From Trueperaceae bacterium (GTDB taxonomy: Bacteria > Deinococcota > Deinococci > Deinococcales > Trueperaceae): a stretch of 64,000 nucleotides of DNA. The stretch lies in NCBI GenBank assembly GCA_020354625.1, contig CP070651.1, positions 3,107,676 to 3,171,675 on the forward strand, written 5' to 3'. A program made the translations under genes and the position numbers. Within the stretch, counting starts at the first letter, position 1; each line of letters begins with the position of its first letter. The notes under the pieces are model-generated. The model saw only the letters and a program-made list of their open reading frames with translations. It was not told where the DNA came from and did no database searches. Positions 34,145-41,540 of the stretch are shown here, one piece after another.

Positions 34145-35977
34145 CTATTCGACAGTAACGCTCTTGGCGAGATTCCTCGGCCGGTCCACATCGAGCCCTA
34201 GGAGGCATGCCGTCTCATATGCGAGCAGTTGCAAGGCGACTACGTTGACCAGAGGAGACAGAGGCTCTTCCGTATGGGGAACGCGAATGATGTGATCGGC
34301 ATACCGGTCGATCATCGTGTCCCCTGCGCTCGCCAAGGCGATGACGATACCCCCGCGCGCCTTGACCTCCTGAATGTTGGAGACGGTCTTATGGTAGAGC
34401 TCAGAGTCTGTCACAACGACCAACACCGGCATTTGTTCGTCGATGAGCGCGATCGGCCCGTGCTTCATCTCACCGGTGGCATACGCTTCGGCATGGATGT
34501 AGCTGATCTCTTTGAGTTTCAACGCCCCTTCAAGTGCGGTCGGAAAGTTGATACCCCGACCTAAGAAGAGGAAGTCTCTGCTCTCTTTGTATTTTTGAGC
34601 CACTTCTGCAATCGATCCCCTAAGTAGAAGTGTCTGTTCGATCAGTGATGGAAGCTGTTTGAGACCCTTGATCAGGTCTCGAGCACAAGTTATGGATAAG
34701 GTTCCGTGAGCACGCCCGAACCAGATAGCCAAAAGCTCGAAAGCGGCCACCATCGCTAGGTATGCCTTGGTGCTAGCCACCCCAATTTCGGGTCCGGCAC
34801 GGGTTAAAAGTACATCGTCCACCTCACGGCTGAGAGAAGAGCTTCTGACGTTGAGAATACCCAGCGTCATTGCCCCCCTTCGCTTCGCCTCACGCAGGGC
34901 CTCGAGCGTATCGATCGTCTCGCCAGACTGAGACACCGCTATGCAGAGCGTGCCAGCACCCAACACGGGATCACGGTACCGAAACTCGCTAGCGACCTCT
35001 ACCTCGACCGGGATGCGGGCAAGCTTTTCGATCAGGTACTCCCCCACGAGACCCGCGTAATAAGCGGTCCCGGCAGCGACAACGACCACGCGTTCGACCT
35101 GCCGTGGCTCGAGGGTCAACTCGAGCCGCACACCGGCGTCATCATGGGTGAAGCGACCCCCAAAGGTATTCAGTAAGACACCAGGCTGCTCGAGGATCTC
35201 TTTGAGCATGAAGTGCGGATGGCCACCTTTCTCTGCCGCCTCCGCATCCCAATCGACCGTCGTGACCGGTCTCTTGAGCGGTCGCCCGAGAGCATCGCGC
35301 AGCTCGATCTGACTCTCGGTGATGACAGCTACATCCCCATCATGGAGATAGATGACCTGCCGCGTGTGCGGTAGCAGCGCCGTTACATCGCTGGCAACGA
35401 GGTTTTCATCCGCACCCAGACCGATCACCAGCGGACTCGTCTCTCGCGCCGCTACGATCTCGTGGTGATCCACGTGTGCAACGACCAAGGCATAGGCACC
35501 CGCTACCTCGGCCAGGGCAGCCTGAACAGCCGAGACCAAATCTCCGCGATACCACTCCTCGATGAGATGGACGAGCACTTCACTGTCTGTTTCGGAGCTA
35601 AAACGGTGTCCCCTCGCTTCAAGGCGAGCTCGCAGCGAGAGAAAGTTCTCGATAATACCGTTATGGATGATGGCTAGTTTGCCGTCCTCTGAAAGGTGGG
35701 GGTGTGCATTGAGATCGTCGGGCTTTCCGTGGGTTGCCCAGCGCGTATGGCCCAAGCCCACCCCCCCAGTAAGCGGATGGGAACGCAGGGCGTCTTGCAA
35801 TACATCTAGCTTACCGGCCCGCTTGACGACGTCGAGGCTCTCCCCCGAACGCTTTTGACCTCCTGGAACGGTGACGATCCCCGCCGAGTCGTAACCACGA
35901 TACTCGAGCCGCTTCAGCCCTTCTAATAGAACTTCAGCAGCCTGACGACTTCCTACATAACCGACAATTCCACACAT
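34145..35977 (-). CDS. glmS: Glutamine-fructose-6-phosphate aminotransferase
   Basis: 610 residues from ATG at 35977 (AAGGGGAAAG upstream), which puts the catalytic cysteine at position 2 in MCGIVGYVG. The glutaminase domain has RLEYRGYDSAGI, GHTRWATHG and HNGIIEN; the isomerase domain has two SIS units with VSQSGETIDTLEALREAK and KLKEISYIHAEAYATGEMKHGPIA, ending NLAKSVTVE. It makes GlcN-6-P, the entry to peptidoglycan and glycolipid amino sugars. It is encoded upstream of murQ and the SIS deaminase. A 365-bp leader containing a structured RNA precedes it. Confidence 0.97.
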   Translation of the reverse strand: MCGIVGYVGSRQAAEVLLEGLKRLEYRGYDSAGIVTVPGGQKRSGESLDVVKRAGKLDVLQDALRSHPLTGGVGLGHTRWATHGKPDDLNAHPHLSEDGKLAIIHNGIIENFLSLRARLEARGHRFSSETDSEVLVHLIEEWYRGDLVSAVQAALAEVAGAYALVVAHVDHHEIVAARETSPLVIGLGADENLVASDVTALLPHTRQVIYLHDGDVAVITESQIELRDALGRPLKRPVTTVDWDAEAAEKGGHPHFMLKEILEQPGVLLNTFGGRFTHDDAGVRLELTLEPRQVERVVVVAAGTAYYAGLVGEYLIEKLARIPVEVEVASEFRYRDPVLGAGTLCIAVSQSGETIDTLEALREAKRRGAMTLGILNVRSSSLSREVDDVLLTRAGPEIGVASTKAYLAMVAAFELLAIWFGRAHGTLSITCARDLIKGLKQLPSLIEQTLLLRGSIAEVAQKYKESRDFLFLGRGINFPTALEGALKLKEISYIHAEAYATGEMKHGPIALIDEQMPVLVVVTDSELYHKTVSNIQEVKARGGIVIALASAGDTMIDRYADHIIRVPHTEEPLSPLVNVVALQLLAYETACLLGLDVDRPRNLAKSVTVE

Positions 35978-36127
35978 GCTCTTTCCCCTTACCCGTTTGC
36001 GACTGTGATCTGAAAATCTATCCCAGTTCACAACCCCAAATCCGGCCCGACTCTCCACCAAACGCAGTACGCTGCAACCGTTTGGCTTGCTCACCAAACA
36101 GAAAGCATTCAATCGGGTGGTAAGCCC

Positions 36128-36322
36128 AAAAAACCCGGACTATATCGAGTGAGGGGTTAGCTCAGGAGGGGCCCGCAGACTTGTGCGCTTCAGGGCGCGC
36201 TCGCGTTTTCAGTGTCGATCGTACACCTATCCCCCAGCCACTCCCAGGAGTGAATACCGGGGGCCCTCCACCTCGTCACCTACGGTGAAATCACCATTAG
36301 GGCTTGCGCTTCCTCGAGTCCC
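36128..36322 (-). ncRNA. Structured RNA upstream of glmS, candidate divergent glmS ribozyme
   Basis: About 195 nt on the glmS-coding strand, closed by an outer helix (GGACUCGAG near 36322-36314 with CUCG and AGUCC near 36148-36137) and followed by six U. After AAGCGC comes a hairpin CCUA..UAGG and then GGUGACGAGG. Known glmS ribozymes have GCGCC, hairpin ACU..AGU, then UUGACGAGG, at the same lengths. GGAGG (36269-36265) pairs with CCUCC (36169-36165), like P2. CGCA can pair with UGCG at 36177-36174, where the canonical pseudoknot is CGCC with GGCG, a compensatory change. However, three extra hairpins fill the P2 interior, and the conserved AUCGA..UCGGCGG internal loop is not clearly present. 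The structure is well supported; the family is tentative. Confidence 0.45.
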
Positions 36323-36342
36323 ATTCCATTCTCAATACCGCT

Positions 36343-36885
36343 CTACCCACTCTCCCAGGGCTCACCGATGATAAAGAACGCATGGAGACCCTGTAACACC
36401 TTGCGCTCACCAGAACCTCGATCCGTAAAACCTCCCTGCGAATCGAGAAGTGGGAACAGGAGAATATCTCGTCCTACGCTTACCAGCCGCGAAGAAGCGA
36501 CGGGTTGCGCCAGCGGGCTGGGAAGATTTTGCGGGGGATAGTAGATGCGATTCTCAAAATTGCGTTCGATGGGAAAAGAGGTCACCATCGCCAACACCAA
36601 GGCGATCCCCAGTAAAAATCCTCCCACTCCTCCCAGGTAGGCCGTAAGGTTCTCCTGTGAACGGGTGACCCTAGCCAACAGATGGCGAGCAGCCCAGCTA
36701 ACACCGAAGCCGACAGCCAAAGCAACCAAGAGCGCAATGAAGGGGCTGGCAGAGGAAAGCAAGAGAATCGGCCTGAAGAGCAGTAGACCGCCTAGAGCAG
36801 TAAGGAAACCCGACAGACGGCGCTTCGTCCCTAGAGACGTCAACGATGCCACTACAATGATAAGAACTACATCAAACAAGCTCAT
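36343..36885 (-). CDS. CvpA-like membrane protein
   Basis: 180 residues. Four hydrophobic segments in the first 105 residues (starting SLFDVVLIIVVASLTSLGTKRRLSG, the usual CvpA opening 'D..l.ii..s...G...G') are followed by a soluble tail of about 70 residues with no recognised motif. CvpA-family proteins are inner-membrane proteins linked to envelope integrity and colicin V export; their biochemical role is unclear. The ATG overlaps the pheT stop by 4 bp (36882-36885), so it belongs to the pheST transcript. The tail is unusual, so the assignment is tentative. Confidence 0.6.
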   Translation of the reverse strand: MSLFDVVLIIVVASLTSLGTKRRLSGFLTALGGLLLFRPILLLSSASPFIALLVALAVGFGVSWAARHLLARVTRSQENLTAYLGGVGGFLLGIALVLAMVTSFPIERNFENRIYYPPQNLPSPLAQPVASSRLVSVGRDILLFPLLDSQGGFTDRGSGERKVLQGLHAFFIIGEPWESG

Positions 36886-39221
36886 CCGCGGATATCATAG
36901 CCCGCCTTGCGAAGACCTGACATGACATTCCCCATATAGCTATCCACCTCAGGATCGTTCAGAGCACGCTCGGGATGCCGGAAGGTGAAGCGGAGAGCAA
37001 CGCTACGCTGGCCTTTGGGGATCTGATTTCCAGTGTACACATCGAAAGGGAGCACCGACTCCAGATATTCCCCTGCACTGGCAGTCACGATCTCCTGAAG
37101 CTCCGCATAAGCAACGTCCACAGGTGCAACGATCGCAAGATCTCGCTCGGCGTGAGGCTGCCTGAGGATATCGGTAAAGCCGATCGGCCTCCCCGAAAGT
37201 GGGAGCTTCAATTCAGCAACGTAGGTCTCCCCTAACTCGTAGCGGGCTTCCACGGCTGGATGAACTCGGCCCGCGGTTCCGACATCGCTACCGTTCCACG
37301 TCAAGGAGGCAGCGATGCCCGGATGGAGGTGGGGTACCTCTGTCGATTCCCACGTCAAGGTTGCGTTGTAAGAACAGGCCAATTTTTCTAGGAGCCCTTT
37401 GAGGAGAAAGAAATCGAGGGGTTGGGCCTCGCGCCAGTAGGATTCGGTCCAAGCACCGGTGAGAAGAAGGCAGAGGTGTTCAGCCTCCTCTTCTCGAAAC
37501 ACGTGACCGATCTCGAAAAGCGCAAGCGAGTCGAACGATCGGTTGGTGTTGGCAGCTGCCAACAGTCCAGGGAAGAGGGCCGTTCGGAGCATGCTCCTCT
37601 CCAGTCCTTGCGGGTTTTTCAGCGTTACGCCGTCGAGCGGTGCTCCAGCCCGCTCCAGTTCAGCCTTGCTACTAAAGGAGTACGTCAACGTCTCTTGCAG
37701 GCCAAAGCCGACCAACAATGCCCGCAAAGAGCGATGGGTGGCATCAGTCTGACTCGGGACGAAGTACATATTCGGCACCGATTCACCGATGTGTTCATAG
37801 CCGTGTAAACGGGCCACCTCTTCAACGAGATCTTCTTCGAGCGCAAGATCGAAACGCCAGCTCGGTACGATCACTCGCCAAGTGTCTTCAGAAAGAATGT
37901 CGACCTTGCAACCGAGCGCCTCGAGATACGTTCGTTGCATATCCGATGGGACACCGAAAGCCATGAGGAAGCTCACTCTTGAAGGACGAAACTCCACCAC
38001 ATCGAGTGGACGATCCGCACCCACTTCGGTGCAACCAGCGTGAACGCGCCCACCCCCCAATTCAGCGATAAGGTGAGCAGCACGGGCCGAGGCGATCGGA
38101 GGTAAGTTAGGATCCACCCCTCGCTCAAAACGGTAGTGCGCATCCGTAACTTGACCGTGTCGCCTGGCTGTCTTACGAACCGTTGCGGGATCGAAGTGAG
38201 CAGCTTCGAGAGCGACCGTGTTGGTTGTAGGTGAAACGCTGTCTTCTAAGCCCCCGATCACTCCGGCCAAGCCGATAGCCCGACCAACACCACCATCTGG
38301 CGTCGTGATCAGCAAGTCTTCCGGAACCAAATCGAGCTCCGCTTCGTTCAACGTGGTCAGCTTTTCCCCAAGTGTAGCCCTGCGAACGACAATGGTCCCG
38401 TCGGCAAGCGCATCGTAATCGTATGCGTGCGAAGGCTGCCCCAGCTCGAAAGTAACGTAGTTGGTAACGTCTACCACATTGTTCCGCGGACGCAAATCCA
38501 AACTGGCGAGCCGGCGTTGCAGCCAGATTGGGCTCGGCTTCACCGTAACGCCTTCGATCAGCTGAAGCGTGAAGCGCGGACACGCAGCCTCATCTTCGAC
38601 GAGCACCCGCAACCCGTCGTCGATCGTGGGATCTGAACGTTTGGCCCCGGCGGCCGGATGCCTGCAGACCAGCCCTAGCTTGGCGGCCAGATCGCGCGCT
38701 ACCCCGAGCAAACTAAAGGCGTCGGCGCGGTTGGGTGTCAGCTCGAGCTCGATCACATCTTCAGCCGGCCAGAGATCGGCCAACTGTTCACCCAGCCCCA
38801 CGTCGTCAGCAAACTCGATCAATCCTCGAGCATAGTCATATAGACCGAGCTCTCGAGGGCTACACACTACCCCCTCACTCTCCCTGCCCATAACGACACG
38901 CCGCTCCACGACGAGGTCGACAGCAGGCAAGTTCGTTCCTGGCAAAGCCAACGCCGTGCGTAACCCGACATCCACATTGGGCGCTCCAGAAACGACCCTG
39001 TGTTCTCGCCGACCGTCTGTTACCTTGAGGTAGATGAGGTGTTCTGACCCCTCGATCGATTGCGCCTCGGTCACCTCAGCCACAACGACCCCATCAGGAG
39101 CAGCAGGAAGTCGGTGAACGGCCTCTACACCGAGCCCGAGGCCATCGAGTAGCTCGACCGTCTCATCGAGTGGCGGTAAGCCATCGACGAGTTCTTTCAG
39201 CCAGGAGTAGGGGAATTTCAC
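36882..39221 (-). CDS. pheT: Phenylalanine-tRNA ligase beta subunit
   Basis: 779 residues from GTG at 39221, which overlaps the pheS stop (GTGA) and has AGAGG about 9 bp upstream; a longer open frame reaches 39443 inside pheS but is not needed. FPYSWLKELVDG starts the family; an OB-type tRNA-binding domain lies at about 40-150 (EHLIYLKVTDG, VVSGAPNV), then the B3/B4 editing, B5 (VEFRPSRVSFLMAFG) and catalytic-like domains, and a C-terminal ferredoxin-fold anticodon domain with HAERDLAIV and RHPERALNDPEVD. It works with PheS as (alpha-beta)2. Confidence 0.96.
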   Translation of the reverse strand: MKFPYSWLKELVDGLPPLDETVELLDGLGLGVEAVHRLPAAPDGVVVAEVTEAQSIEGSEHLIYLKVTDGRREHRVVSGAPNVDVGLRTALALPGTNLPAVDLVVERRVVMGRESEGVVCSPRELGLYDYARGLIEFADDVGLGEQLADLWPAEDVIELELTPNRADAFSLLGVARDLAAKLGLVCRHPAAGAKRSDPTIDDGLRVLVEDEAACPRFTLQLIEGVTVKPSPIWLQRRLASLDLRPRNNVVDVTNYVTFELGQPSHAYDYDALADGTIVVRRATLGEKLTTLNEAELDLVPEDLLITTPDGGVGRAIGLAGVIGGLEDSVSPTTNTVALEAAHFDPATVRKTARRHGQVTDAHYRFERGVDPNLPPIASARAAHLIAELGGGRVHAGCTEVGADRPLDVVEFRPSRVSFLMAFGVPSDMQRTYLEALGCKVDILSEDTWRVIVPSWRFDLALEEDLVEEVARLHGYEHIGESVPNMYFVPSQTDATHRSLRALLVGFGLQETLTYSFSSKAELERAGAPLDGVTLKNPQGLERSMLRTALFPGLLAAANTNRSFDSLALFEIGHVFREEEAEHLCLLLTGAWTESYWREAQPLDFFLLKGLLEKLACSYNATLTWESTEVPHLHPGIAASLTWNGSDVGTAGRVHPAVEARYELGETYVAELKLPLSGRPIGFTDILRQPHAERDLAIVAPVDVAYAELQEIVTASAGEYLESVLPFDVYTGNQIPKGQRSVALRFTFRHPERALNDPEVDSYMGNVMSGLRKAGYDIRG

Positions 39222-40204
39222 AACACACCTCTGAACTGCTTGAGCACGCGGAGATCGCTCTGGTACAGGTAGCGGATATCGGGGATACCGTACGAAACGA
39301 GCGCGAGCCGCTCGATACCGAACCCGAAGGCAAAACCCGTCGCATCCTGGTAACCGACCGCTTCGAACACCTTCGGGTGAACCATACCGCACCCCCCCAA
39401 TTCGAGCCACTCTTCTTTGCCAGACCTGGGATTTTCCCACCAAATGGCGAACTCCGCCCCTGGCTCGACAAAAGGAAAAAAAGATGGCTGAAGTCTCGTT
39501 TTGGTCTCGCTACCGATCAAGGCCGTGGCCATCTCGCTGATCGCCCCCTTGAGATCGGCCATGGTGATATGCTCACCCACCACCAGCGCCTCGAGTTGGT
39601 GGAACATTGCCTCGTGCGTTGCATCCACCGCTTCATTTCGAAAGACCTTACCGGGGACCACGATTTTGAAAGGTGGCTTGTGCCGCTCCATATACCGCAC
39701 CTGCATCGGGCTGGTATGGGTGCGAAGCAATCGTCCATCAACGGTAAAGAAGGTATCTTGCTCATCCCGGGCAGGATGATCGTCGGGGAAATTGAGCGCT
39801 GAGAAATTGTAGTAGTCGGTCTCGAGCTCAGGGCCGGTGACCACATCGTATCCCAGAGAGACAAAGACATCTAACAACCTGTTGATCACGTGAGTGAGGA
39901 GGTGGAAACCACCGGCTTTGAAAGGCACGCCCGGCAACGTCACGTCGACCCGCTCGCCCTCGAGTTTTTGCCTCAACTCACTCTGCTGGAGTTCATGTTT
40001 CCGGTGACTGATCGCCTGCTCGAGCTCCGCTTTCATGGCATTGATCTCACGCCCCAACTGCCGGCGCTCTTCGGCTGGAAGGTTGCCGAGTTCACGAAGC
40101 CGCTGTGTCAGGCGACCCTTCTTTCCCAAATACTTGACACGAACCTCTTGTAGCTCTTGTTGTGTCGTTGAAGTAGCGATCTCTCGTATCGCTTGGTCTC
40201 GCAT
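39218..40204 (-). CDS. pheS: Phenylalanine-tRNA ligase alpha subunit
   Basis: 328 residues. The N-terminal coiled coil (residues 10-75) is followed by the class II catalytic core: GPELETDYYNFSALNFPDDHPARDEQDTFF region (motif 1 and the substrate loop), RNEAVDATHEAMFHQLE (motif 2), SFFPFVEPGAE, LGGCGMVHP and FGFGIERLAL (motif 3). ATG at 40204 is preferred because AAGGAG lies 6 bp upstream; the GTG just before it is the alternative. It charges tRNA-Phe together with PheT. Expression probably passes through a leader terminator at 40291-40319. Confidence 0.97.
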   Translation of the reverse strand: MRDQAIREIATSTTQQELQEVRVKYLGKKGRLTQRLRELGNLPAEERRQLGREINAMKAELEQAISHRKHELQQSELRQKLEGERVDVTLPGVPFKAGGFHLLTHVINRLLDVFVSLGYDVVTGPELETDYYNFSALNFPDDHPARDEQDTFFTVDGRLLRTHTSPMQVRYMERHKPPFKIVVPGKVFRNEAVDATHEAMFHQLEALVVGEHITMADLKGAISEMATALIGSETKTRLQPSFFPFVEPGAEFAIWWENPRSGKEEWLELGGCGMVHPKVFEAVGYQDATGFAFGFGIERLALVSYGIPDIRYLYQSDLRVLKQFRGVL

Positions 40205-40290
40205 CACGAACTCCTTACGAAATTTGAAAGCTCTATATTGGGACTCTCTAAAAAATCGAAGACTCTATTCAAAAGCCCCCTAACCGAGCC

Positions 40291-40319
40291 AAAAAAAAGA
40301 CCACCCGAACCGGGCAGCG
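40291..40319 (-). terminator. Intrinsic terminator in the pheST leader (probable attenuator)
   Basis: On the minus strand a stem of about seven pairs around CCCG-GTT-CGGG (40299-40319, including G-T wobbles) is followed by eight consecutive T (40291-40298). It lies between the pheS promoter (40391-40420) and the pheS start, about 85 bp before the gene, so it can only act on pheST transcription. The gap 40205-40564 otherwise holds the leader, the two divergent promoters and no further gene apart from a possible leader peptide. Confidence 0.75.
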
Positions 40320-40347
40320 TGACAAGGGCGCACGGGTCGATCCCGCG

Positions 40348-40383
40348 CTACGAGCTAAAGGGCGAAGCCGTTAGGCCTACCAT
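40348..40383 (-). CDS. Possible 11-codon pheST leader peptide
   Basis: ATG at 40381-40383 begins an 11-codon frame (MVGLTASPFSS, stop at 40348-40350) exactly where transcription from the TTGACA/TACACT promoter is expected to start, so it would be translated from a leaderless mRNA. It contains one Phe codon (TTT), near its end, just upstream of alternative RNA stems and the terminator. A single Phe codon is a weak sensor; this is a suggestion, not a firm gene. Confidence 0.25.
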   Translation of the reverse strand: MVGLTASPFSS

Positions 40384-40390
40384 GGCCCAG

Positions 40391-40420
40391 AGTGTAGCGC
40401 CCGATCGCTCGCGGTGTCAA
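40391..40420 (-). promoter_or_regulatory. Promoter of pheST
   Basis: On the minus strand TTGACA (40415-40420) and TACACT (40391-40396) are separated by 18 bp, close to the sigma-70-type consensus. The predicted start near 40384 gives a leader of about 180 nt that contains the terminator at 40291-40319. Confidence 0.75.
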
Positions 40421-40461
40421 CAGTTCTGGCATCAATGGAACGTCTGATAAGACCGTGGCGT

Positions 40462-40495
40462 CAAGTGTTGGGACACTTGTCACCGACAATATACA
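40462..40495 (+). promoter_or_regulatory. Promoter with operator-like palindrome before a small ORF
   Basis: TTGGGA (40468-40473) and TATACA (40490-40495) have a 16-bp spacer. CAAGTGT and ACACTTG (40462-40468, 40473-40479) form a perfect 7-bp inverted repeat with a 4-bp centre over the -35 element, as expected for a repressor site. Transcription would run into the 64-codon ORF at 40565 and is divergent from the pheST promoter. Confidence 0.5.
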
Positions 40496-40564
40496 CACAC
40501 AGCCTCTATGCTACCGGGCAGAGAAACGACACCACCGAAAGCGCTTGAAAGGAGACATCCGATA

Positions 40565-40759
40565 ATGTTGCGCTGGGCAGTCCCCCTCAACGAACACACC
40601 CGCTCCAAACTGTCCGAAGCCGAGCTTCAACTCGGTTCACCCCACAAAAACTTCAAGGGCGACGCTGTCCTCGCTTTCAGAGATAGGTTTTTGGCCCTAA
40701 AAGTGGCTAAGGCCGTCGGAATGGAACGTCCAGACGATCTCTTTCAAAGCCATCGTTGA
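40565..40759 (+). CDS. Small hypothetical protein
   Basis: 64 residues (MLRWAVPLNEHTRSKLSEAE...). It is soluble and mildly charged, with no family I recognise. Support comes from the AAGGAG about 12 bp upstream, a promoter with an operator-like palindrome about 70 bp upstream, and a codon pattern like its neighbours. The stretch 40760-41049 after it has no gene that I can support; it holds a perfect inverted repeat (40846-40870) and the rimP promoter. It could be a regulated stress or partner protein, but nothing shows the function. Confidence 0.4.
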   Translation: MLRWAVPLNEHTRSKLSEAELQLGSPHKNFKGDAVLAFRDRFLALKVAKAVGMERPDDLFQSHR

Positions 40760-40845
40760 CTCCGAACGTAGCATCATCTTTGTAGGCCTCTCGCTGACTG
40801 ATCGGGTTAAACAGATCCATTCTTTCGTAACTGCGTGATGTTTTT

Positions 40846-40870
40846 TCGGTCTGGTTACATACCAGACCGA
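40846..40870. repeat. Perfect 10-bp inverted repeat, possible operator
   Basis: TCGGTCTGGT and ACCAGACCGA flank a 5-bp centre (TACAT). On the plus strand a run of six T precedes the stem instead of following it, and on the minus strand A follows, so it is not a normal intrinsic terminator in either direction. It sits about 70 bp upstream of the rimP -35 element. Confidence 0.5.
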
Positions 40871-40938
40871 GAAGCGAACGCCAGCACCGGTAATAACGTA
40901 CGCCAGACAACAAAAACTGATCGGCGACTCACAACCCC

Positions 40939-40968
40939 TTGTCAGCATAGGAGAACCTCTAGTATACT
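40939..40968 (+). promoter_or_regulatory. Promoter of the rimP-nusA-infB operon
   Basis: TTGTCA (40939-40944) and TATACT (40963-40968) with an 18-bp spacer lie 82 bp before the rimP start. This is the only strong sigma-70-like pair seen upstream of the operon. Confidence 0.6.
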
Positions 40969-41049
40969 ACAAAACGGTTTTCCCGACGACCTCTCGTGGG
41001 TGGGTGCCTTGGGACCCGCCCTTTTTCTTGGTCCGGGACTGGAGGTAGC

Positions 41050-41493
41050 ATGGATCTGGCACAGGTCGCGACCGAGCTACTTGCGCCGCTCGGCTTCGAG
41101 GTGCTGGAACTCAAAATCAGCGATTCGAGCCGCAATCGCCGGCTCTTACTAAGAATCGACCGCCTGGATGAGCAGGCTGTTTCGATTGAAGACGTGGCCA
41201 CCGTCTCGGAAGTTTTTGGCCTCGAGCTCGATCGCCTCGATCCTATCGCACGTGCTTACCAACTAGAGGTAGAATCGCCCGGCCCAGAGCGACCGCTCAA
41301 ACGCATTCGGCACTTCGAACGCTTTCACGATCTGCTCGCAAAAGTGCGCGTTGGCGAAGAGACGTTCAGGGGAATTATCCGCGAGGTGTCAGGCGAGATG
41401 ATCGCCTTCGACGTCGGAAATACTCGAAAGATGGTCAGGCTGGCCGATATCGAAAGCGCGCAGCTTGCGGAGTGGCCAACGGAGCCGAGATAG
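41050..41493 (+). CDS. rimP: Ribosome maturation factor RimP
   Basis: 147 residues from ATG at 41050, with GGAGG 6-7 bp upstream. The N-terminal domain has LAPLGFEVLELKIS, then LLLRIDR, SIEDVATVSE and YQLEVESPGPERPLKR, the RimP core; the C-terminal Sm-like domain is short. It helps assemble the 30S subunit. It is first in rimP-nusA-ylxR-infB, the standard bacterial order. Confidence 0.95.
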   Translation: MDLAQVATELLAPLGFEVLELKISDSSRNRRLLLRIDRLDEQAVSIEDVATVSEVFGLELDRLDPIARAYQLEVESPGPERPLKRIRHFERFHDLLAKVRVGEETFRGIIREVSGEMIAFDVGNTRKMVRLADIESAQLAEWPTEPR

Positions 41494-41540
41494 GGAGAAC
41501 AGACTGTGAATCAAGGTGGCAGGGCATACAGGGAGAAGGC

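Noticed and set aside
36150..36170. tRNA-like D-arm sequence (GGGGTTAGCTCAGG) on the plus strand
   Set aside because: No anticodon arm, T-arm or acceptor stem follows; the stretch is better explained as part of the structured RNA on the other strand.
36882..39443. N-terminally extended pheT starting inside pheS
   Set aside because: The added 74 residues have no match to the PheT family, and GTG at 39221 with AGAGG upstream overlaps the pheS stop in the usual coupled way.
40205..40384. T-box riboswitch before pheS
   Set aside because: The leader lacks the conserved AGGGTGGNACCGCG box and a specifier loop; GGGTGG occurs only in the terminator stem.
40841..40870. Inverted repeat near a T-run as an intrinsic terminator
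   Set aside because: The T-run precedes the stem on the plus strand, and on the minus strand the stem is followed by A, so it cannot act as a standard terminator.
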